From positions 1-64,000 of the forward strand of contig NZ_JAGGOZ010000019.1 in the NCBI RefSeq assembly GCF_018614075.1: a DNA stretch of 64,000 nucleotides, read 5' to 3'. The notes below the pieces were generated by a model. It worked only from the letters and a program-made list of their open reading frames with translations. It ran no database searches and was not told where the DNA came from. Origin of the DNA: Streptomyces sp. ISL-94 (GTDB lineage: Bacteria > Actinomycetota > Actinomycetes > Streptomycetales > Streptomycetaceae). Both the position numbers and the translations under genes were made by a program. This document shows, piece after piece, positions 59,216 through 64,000 of the stretch; within the stretch, counting starts at the first letter, position 1; each line of letters opens with the position of its first letter.

Positions 59216-61483
59216 TCAGCGGTGCTCGGGTGCCCCAGCCCCCGGCAACGCGAGCTCGAACCAGACGACCTTGCCGCTGCTCAACCGGGTGGCGCCCCAG
59301 CGGCGGGCCATCCGGTTCACCAGGAACAGGCCGCGGCCGCCCTCGTCGGTGTCCCGGGCCCGGCGCTGGCGCGGCAGCTGCGGGGAGTCGTCCCCGACCT
59401 CGCAGCGCAGGACGTCCGTACGCAGCAGGCGCAGGGTCACCGGCCGCTCCGCGTACCGCACGGCATTGGTGACCACCTCGCTGACCAGCAGCTCCAGCGA
59501 GTCGCTGAGCTCCTCCAGGCCCCAGCGGGTCAGGGCGCGGCGGGCGAACCGGCGGGCCCGGCCCGGAGCGGTCTCCTCCGGGTCCAGGAACCAGTACGCG
59601 ACGTCACTGGGCGCAATGCCGTCGAAGCGGGCGGCGAGCAGCGCGATGTCGTCGTCCCGGTCGCCCGGGCCGAGCATGTCCAGCACGTCGTCGCACAGGG
59701 CCTCCAGCGGCGGCGGGTGGTCCAGGCCGGTCAGCTGGGCGGTGGTCGCCAGCCGTTCGCGGAGCTGCTCGATGCCGGTCCACACGTCCCGCAGCCGGGA
59801 TTCCACCAGGCCGTCGGTGTAGAGCAGCAGGGTGGCCCCGGCGGGCGCGTCCAGCTCCACGGCCTCGAAGTCCACGCCGCCGACGCCGATGGGCGCGCCG
59901 GGCGGAACGCGCAGCACCTCGGCGCGGCCGCCCAGGTGCAGGAGCACCGGCGGCGGGTGGCCGGCGTTGGCGATGGTGATCCGGTGCGCGACCGGGTCGT
60001 AGACGGCGTACAGGCAGGTGGCCATGCGGTCGGAGCCCAGGCGCTGTGCCTGCTCGTCCAGGTGGTGCAGGACCTCGGCGGGCGGCAGGTCCAGCTGCGC
60101 GAGGGTCTGGGCGGTGGTGCGGAGCTGGCCCATGATCGCGGCGGAGGTCATGGAGTGGCCCATGACGTCGCCGACGACGAGCGCGACCCGGCTGCCGGGC
60201 AGCGGTATGGCGTCGTACCAGTCGCCGCCGACCCGCGCCGTCTCGGCGGCGGGCAGGTAGCGCGAGGCGAGGCGCACCCCGGTGGGCTGGGGCAGGCTGT
60301 CGGGCAGCATGGTGCGCTGCAGCTCGTCGGCGATGTACGCCTCGCGGCCGTACAGGACCGCCTTGTCGATGCCGAGCGCGGTGTGGGTGGCCAGCTGGGC
60401 GGCGACCAGGAGGTCGTTCTGCTCGAAGGCGGGCCGCTCGGGGCTGCGCAGGAAGACGGCCGCGCCGATCACCCGGCGGCGGCCGCGCAGCGGCGCGAGG
60501 ACGGCCCGGTTGCCGCGCGGCAGCGGATGGTCCGCGCCCAGCAGCTCGGGCAGCGCGGCCTGCGCGGCGGCGGAGGACCCGAAGACGGGCCGTACGCCGC
60601 GCAGCACCTCGGCGAGCGCGCCGCCGGGCTGGATCTCGCACAGCTCGGCCGCCGGCAGATCACCCTGCGGGCCGACCAGCGGCAGCTGGCTGAAGTCGAG
60701 TTCGCCGGCGGCCCCCGCGGCCCCCGCGGCCCCGGCGAGGTCCGTCCCCGCGCCGATGGTGCTGCCCATGTCGGTGAGGTCGTCGATCGGCCGGAGCCGG
60801 TCGGTGCGCCGCAGCCTTAAAACGACCGGGCCGACGGGGCGCTCGTCCCCCACCGGCAGCGGATCGCGCAGGTAGACGAGGATCGCGTCCGAGAAGGTCG
60901 GCACGGTGGCGCGGCACAGGCCGAGCACGATCTCGTCGAGGTCGATGCCGCGGGCGATGCGCCGGGTGGCGGCGCCGACGAAGCGCAGCCGGTCGCCCTC
61001 GCGGCGTCCGGCCGTGGCCTCCACGGCCGGTATCCCGCCGCCCCCGTGCCGGCCGGCGCCGGCGCTGCCGGCGCCGCCCACGGGGGCCCCGGGCAGCTGC
61101 GCGTCGATGCCCAGGAGCGTGCCGACTGCCGGGTCGATGTCCTCGCCGCGCGGGCGGGGCGCCTCGGAGGGGACGCCGAGCCCGGTGTCGCCACCCCCCG
61201 CCGCGTTGCGGGCGGCCTCGCCGTCCCGCAGACGGGCGGCGGCCTGCTCCCGGCCCGGTTCCGCGGGGGCCGGCACGTCCACCGACGCCGACGGCCGGGC
61301 CGCCTTGCGGCGGGGCCGGGGGAGCCCGGCGGGCGCGCCGCCCGGCTCCGCACCCGGGCCCGGCGCGTGCGTGCGTACGGCCTCGGCGGCGGCGATGGGC
61401 GCCTTGCCGTGGCCGGCCTCGTCCGTACCTCCGCCGGAGGCGACGGGCTGCGGGCCCTCCTGAGAGGTGGGGTACTCCGTCAC
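59216..61483 (-). CDS. PP2C (SpoIIE-type) phosphatase with GAF and HATPase domains
   Basis: A 755-aa signalling protein. Residues ~1-170 are a low-complexity Ala/Pro/Gly region. A GAF-like domain follows (LRFVGAATRRIARGIDLDEI to LATHTALGIDKAVLYGREAY). The SpoIIE phosphatase domain has ARVGGDWYDAIPLPGSRVAL, VVGDVMGHSMTSAAIMGQLR and LLLYTDGLVESR. The C-terminal HATPase module has LLVSEVVTNAVRYAERPVTL and DEGGRGLFLVNRMARRWG. It should act on anti-sigma-factor antagonists in partner switching. GTG 61483 is where relatives start. Confidence 0.9.
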   Translation of the reverse strand: MTEYPTSQEGPQPVASGGGTDEAGHGKAPIAAAEAVRTHAPGPGAEPGGAPAGLPRPRRKAARPSASVDVPAPAEPGREQAAARLRDGEAARNAAGGGDTGLGVPSEAPRPRGEDIDPAVGTLLGIDAQLPGAPVGGAGSAGAGRHGGGGIPAVEATAGRREGDRLRFVGAATRRIARGIDLDEIVLGLCRATVPTFSDAILVYLRDPLPVGDERPVGPVVLRLRRTDRLRPIDDLTDMGSTIGAGTDLAGAAGAAGAAGELDFSQLPLVGPQGDLPAAELCEIQPGGALAEVLRGVRPVFGSSAAAQAALPELLGADHPLPRGNRAVLAPLRGRRRVIGAAVFLRSPERPAFEQNDLLVAAQLATHTALGIDKAVLYGREAYIADELQRTMLPDSLPQPTGVRLASRYLPAAETARVGGDWYDAIPLPGSRVALVVGDVMGHSMTSAAIMGQLRTTAQTLAQLDLPPAEVLHHLDEQAQRLGSDRMATCLYAVYDPVAHRITIANAGHPPPVLLHLGGRAEVLRVPPGAPIGVGGVDFEAVELDAPAGATLLLYTDGLVESRLRDVWTGIEQLRERLATTAQLTGLDHPPPLEALCDDVLDMLGPGDRDDDIALLAARFDGIAPSDVAYWFLDPEETAPGRARRFARRALTRWGLEELSDSLELLVSEVVTNAVRYAERPVTLRLLRTDVLRCEVGDDSPQLPRQRRARDTDEGGRGLFLVNRMARRWGATRLSSGKVVWFELALPGAGAPEHR

Positions 61484-61738
61484 GCGTGCAATTCCGTCCG
61501 TTTGCGCTCGATGTGCGCTGCACTCAGCTCGGTCAGTCGCGGTATACCCGCTCAGCGGCCCGGGCACCATCAGCCCGGGTTTCCGCGTCCCCCTCGTTAC
61601 CTCTCGCTCGGTGCGGCCTCCGGTCAAGTCCCGCGTGCGGCGGGACACTTGCGGAGGGGCAGTCCGTACGTACGGCCCCCGCGCGCGACCTTGCGGAGGA
61701 TGATCCTACGTTTGAACCCCGGGGGCGCATCAAGGGTC

Positions 61739-62446
61739 TCATGAGGTCATATGCGCAGGAGTGCGGTCCCAGTCCTTCGGCAGAATCGGAACCGTCCAGG
61801 CCGGATCGGGCCGCCAGTCCTGCCAGCCGTCGGAGAACGGCGCACCCCACGCCTTGATCACGTCGACCGCCGCGCACCCCGCGGCCTGCACCTGGCGCGC
61901 CTGCTCCCGGCCCATCAGCCCGGCTCGCTGGGCCTGGGCGAACTCGTCCTCGTCGAGCCACTTCCAACTGCGATCGGGATACACGGAGATGTCGAGGAAG
62001 TGGTCCACGGAGTCGATCCCGCCCGACCACCGCGACCGCGGCTCTTCGAGGTTCACGTACCAGCTCTTGAACCGCCAGCCGTGCTCCCAGAACAGCCACA
62101 CCGACCACGGATCACCGGGCCGGGCCAGCTTGAGGACCCCCGCACCGAACCAGCGCGACCGTACGGTGGTGCGCGGCGCGGTGTAGCGGGTGGCGAGCGG
62201 CTCCTCGTGGACGGGGGTCCCGTCGGCGAGCACCGGCTTGACGCACTCGGTGCCGGGGGCCATCCAGACGGCCAGCAGCTCGTCGGTGTCCTGCACCACG
62301 GTCACCGGGCGGCAGATGTGGACCGGGCCCTTCAGCCCCGGGGCATGGTCGCGGTAGCGCCACAGGATCTGCTCCCCGGGCGCCCAGCGCACGCCCTGCG
62401 CGCCGCTCTGTGCCGCGCCGCCCCCGGGCCGGAAGGTACCTGTCAT
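61739..62446 (-). CDS. DUF402 (FomD-like) protein
   Basis: A 235-aa protein of the DUF402 family. PGEQILWRYRDHAPGLKGPV, WMAPGTECVKPVLADGTPVH, RFKSWYVNLEEPRSRWSGGI, DSVDHFLDISVYPDRSWKWL and DEDEFAQAQRAGLM give the beta-barrel and the conserved Asp/Glu metal site (Y-N-E...D-H-x-L-D). FomD hydrolyses CMP-linked phosphonates; other relatives hydrolyse nucleoside tri/diphosphates. Length is slightly above the core family. 113 bp downstream of fumC on the same strand. Confidence 0.85.
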   Translation of the reverse strand: MTGTFRPGGGAAQSGAQGVRWAPGEQILWRYRDHAPGLKGPVHICRPVTVVQDTDELLAVWMAPGTECVKPVLADGTPVHEEPLATRYTAPRTTVRSRWFGAGVLKLARPGDPWSVWLFWEHGWRFKSWYVNLEEPRSRWSGGIDSVDHFLDISVYPDRSWKWLDEDEFAQAQRAGLMGREQARQVQAAGCAAVDVIKAWGAPFSDGWQDWRPDPAWTVPILPKDWDRTPAHMTS

Positions 62447-62524
62447 GCGCAGATCTTAGGGCGGGGGCCCGCGCGCCCGCTGCGGTGCTGGTCACCGAGG
62501 GGTCGGGGGACGGGAAACGACCGA

Positions 62525-62550
62525 ATCCGGCCCCCCGACCGGGGCCGGAT
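62525..62550 (-). terminator. Hairpin after fumC
   Basis: ATCCGGCCCC - CCGACC - GGGGCCGGAT, a 10-bp perfect stem, 9 bp past the fumC stop. Confidence 0.75.
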
Positions 62551-62558
62551 CCGGCTTT

Positions 62559-63962
62559 TCAGGGGTGTGTCATGCGCAGGACGTCCAGGGCTTCGTCCAG
62601 TTCCTCCAGGGTCAGGGCGCCCCGGTCGACGTACCCGGACTCCAGGACGACCTCCCTGATCGTCTTCCGCTCGGCGAGGGCCTTCTTGGCGACCTTGGCC
62701 GCCTCCTCGTAGCCGATGTAGCGGTTGAGCGGGGTGACGACGGAGGGCGAGGACTCGGCGTACTCCCTGGCCCGGGCGGTGTTGGCGGTGATCCCGTCGA
62801 CGGTGCGGTCGGCCAGCAGGCGGCTCGCGTTGGCGAGCAGCCGGATCGATTCGAGGAGGTTCCTGGCCATCACCGGGAGCATCACATTGAGTTCGAAGTT
62901 GCCGGCCGCGCCCGCCACCGCGACGGCGGCGTCGTTACCCATCACCTGTGCGGCGACCATCAGTACGGCCTCCGGGACGACTGGATTGACCTTCCCCGGC
63001 ATGATCGAGGAGCCCGGCTGGAGATCCGGGAGATTGATTTCGGCCAATCCGGCGCGCGGTCCTGAGCCCATCCAGCGCAGATCGTTGGAGATCTTGGTGA
63101 GCGAGACGGCGACCGTCCGGAGCATGCCGGAGGTCTCCACCAGCGCGTCCCGCGCCCCCTGGGCCTCGAAGTGGTTGCGGGCCTCGGTCAGCGGCAGCCC
63201 GGTGGTGCCGGCCACCTCGGCGATCACGGCGGCGGAGAACCCGGGCGGGGTGTTGATTCCGGTGCCCACCGCAGTGCCTCCCAGCGGCAGTTCGGCGAGG
63301 CGTGGCAGGGCCGCGCGCAGCCGCTCGACGCCGTAGCGGATCTGGACCGCGTACCCGCCGAACTCCTGGCCGAGGGTGACCGGGGTGGCGTCCATCAGGT
63401 GCGTCCGCCCGGCCTTGACGACCTGTGAGAACTCCTCGGCCTTGCCCTCCATCGCGGCGGCGAGGTGTTCCAGGGCCGGGATCAGGTCGCGGGTGACGGC
63501 GGCCGTCGCGGCGATGTGGATGGAGGACGGGAAGACGTCGTTCGAGCTCTGCGAGGCGTTGACGTGGTCGTTGGGGTGCACCTCGCGGCCGAGCCGTTCG
63601 GTGGCCAGGGTGGCGATCACCTCGTTGGCGTTCATGTTGGACGAGGTTCCGGAGCCGGTCTGGAAGACGTCCACCGGGAAGTGCTCGTCCCAGCGGCCGT
63701 CCGCGACCTCGGCGGCGGCGGACCGGATCGCCCCGGCGATGTCCTCGTCCACCACCCCCAGCTTCGCGTTCACCACGGCGGCGGCGGCCTTGATCCGGGC
63801 CAGCGCCTCGATGTGGGCGCGCTCCAACCGCTGGCCCGAGATGGGGAAGTTCTCCACGGCGCGCTGGGTCTGGGCGCGCCACTTGGCGTGCGCGGGCACC
63901 CGTACCTCGCCCATGGAGTCGTGCTCGATCCGGAACGCCTCGGCCTGCTGATCACCGGTCAT
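62559..63962 (-). CDS. fumC: Fumarate hydratase, class II
   Basis: A 467-aa fumarase/aspartase-superfamily enzyme. [60 protein letters not shown] and the signature [11 protein letters not shown] are all present. It interconverts fumarate and malate in the TCA cycle, iron-independent. The catalytic Ser loop is intact. ATG 63962 follows GAGGAGG. Only 38 bp of its upstream region are in the window. Confidence 0.95.
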   Translation of the reverse strand: MTGDQQAEAFRIEHDSMGEVRVPAHAKWRAQTQRAVENFPISGQRLERAHIEALARIKAAAAVVNAKLGVVDEDIAGAIRSAAAEVADGRWDEHFPVDVFQTGSGTSSNMNANEVIATLATERLGREVHPNDHVNASQSSNDVFPSSIHIAATAAVTRDLIPALEHLAAAMEGKAEEFSQVVKAGRTHLMDATPVTLGQEFGGYAVQIRYGVERLRAALPRLAELPLGGTAVGTGINTPPGFSAAVIAEVAGTTGLPLTEARNHFEAQGARDALVETSGMLRTVAVSLTKISNDLRWMGSGPRAGLAEINLPDLQPGSSIMPGKVNPVVPEAVLMVAAQVMGNDAAVAVAGAAGNFELNVMLPVMARNLLESIRLLANASRLLADRTVDGITANTARAREYAESSPSVVTPLNRYIGYEEAAKVAKKALAERKTIREVVLESGYVDRGALTLEELDEALDVLRMTHP

Positions 63963-64000
63963 TTTCGTGGCCTCCTCTAAAAGTTGAGCAATTGTCTTGT

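Overview
The window looks like a chromosomal stretch of a Streptomyces. The evidence is very high G+C with G/C-rich third codon positions, many GTG starts, ATGA/GTGA/TGATG gene overlaps, a DUF397/Scr1-type regulator/ATP-binding trio, a DasR-type operator on a chitinase gene, and dispersed intergenic repeats of the GGGGCTCCGCCCC...CGCCGGCGAGGCTGG kind. I found no rRNA, tRNA or CRISPR array.

Layout. 1-1147 is a non-coding, roughly 400-bp-arm inverted repeat. It is followed by a macro-domain protein, a DUF6083-like protein, a deazaflavin-type nitroreductase and a YdcF-like membrane protein. 4866-9231 is a D-amino-acid catabolism module: N-acyl-D-amino-acid deacylase and a PLP amino acid deaminase, divergent from an IclR regulator and RidA. 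9295-12491 holds two secreted hydrolases, an M14 carboxypeptidase and a GH18 chitinase with a DasR-like site in its promoter. 12830-24026 is a Tad/Flp pilus locus: zinc-ribbon protein, CpaB, TadZ, two TadE-like pseudopilins, TadA, TadB, TadC, a histidine kinase/response regulator pair, Flp-like pilin, TadG-like protein, a lipoprotein and an OmpA-domain protein. The prepilin peptidase is apart, at 40437. 24131-34566 is regulatory and accessory: Scr1 trio, two TetR units (one with a DHA2 drug exporter), a VapBC-like pair, an orphan solute-binding lipoprotein, and SMI1/KNR4 and DUF192 proteins.

The most unusual part is 34.6-40.3 kb, a small accessory island. It has a truncated ISAs1 transposase, two near-identical copies of a gene for a Gly-rich, two-cysteine 74/82-aa peptide that looks like a ribosomally made precursor, a defective IS4-type element with terminal repeats between them, and then a polytopic M50 (site-2-protease-like) peptidase with a possible precursor-recognition domain. 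Each peptide gene is followed by the same hairpin, so the second peptide and the protease could form an attenuated operon. Gene relics (helicase C-terminus, membrane-protein C-terminus) follow.

From 40.4 kb onward the window is mostly conserved actinobacterial chromosome: prepilin peptidase, aldo/keto reductase, isoprenyl transferase, PIN-PhoH ATPase, SLT hydrolase, AI-2E-type permease, ahpC-ahpD divergent from oxyR, a PadR-ABC-FtsX operon, an SPFH protein coupled to a repeat-rich ribbon-helix-helix protein, a bifunctional PBP, an SpoIIE-type phosphatase, a DUF402 protein and fumC.
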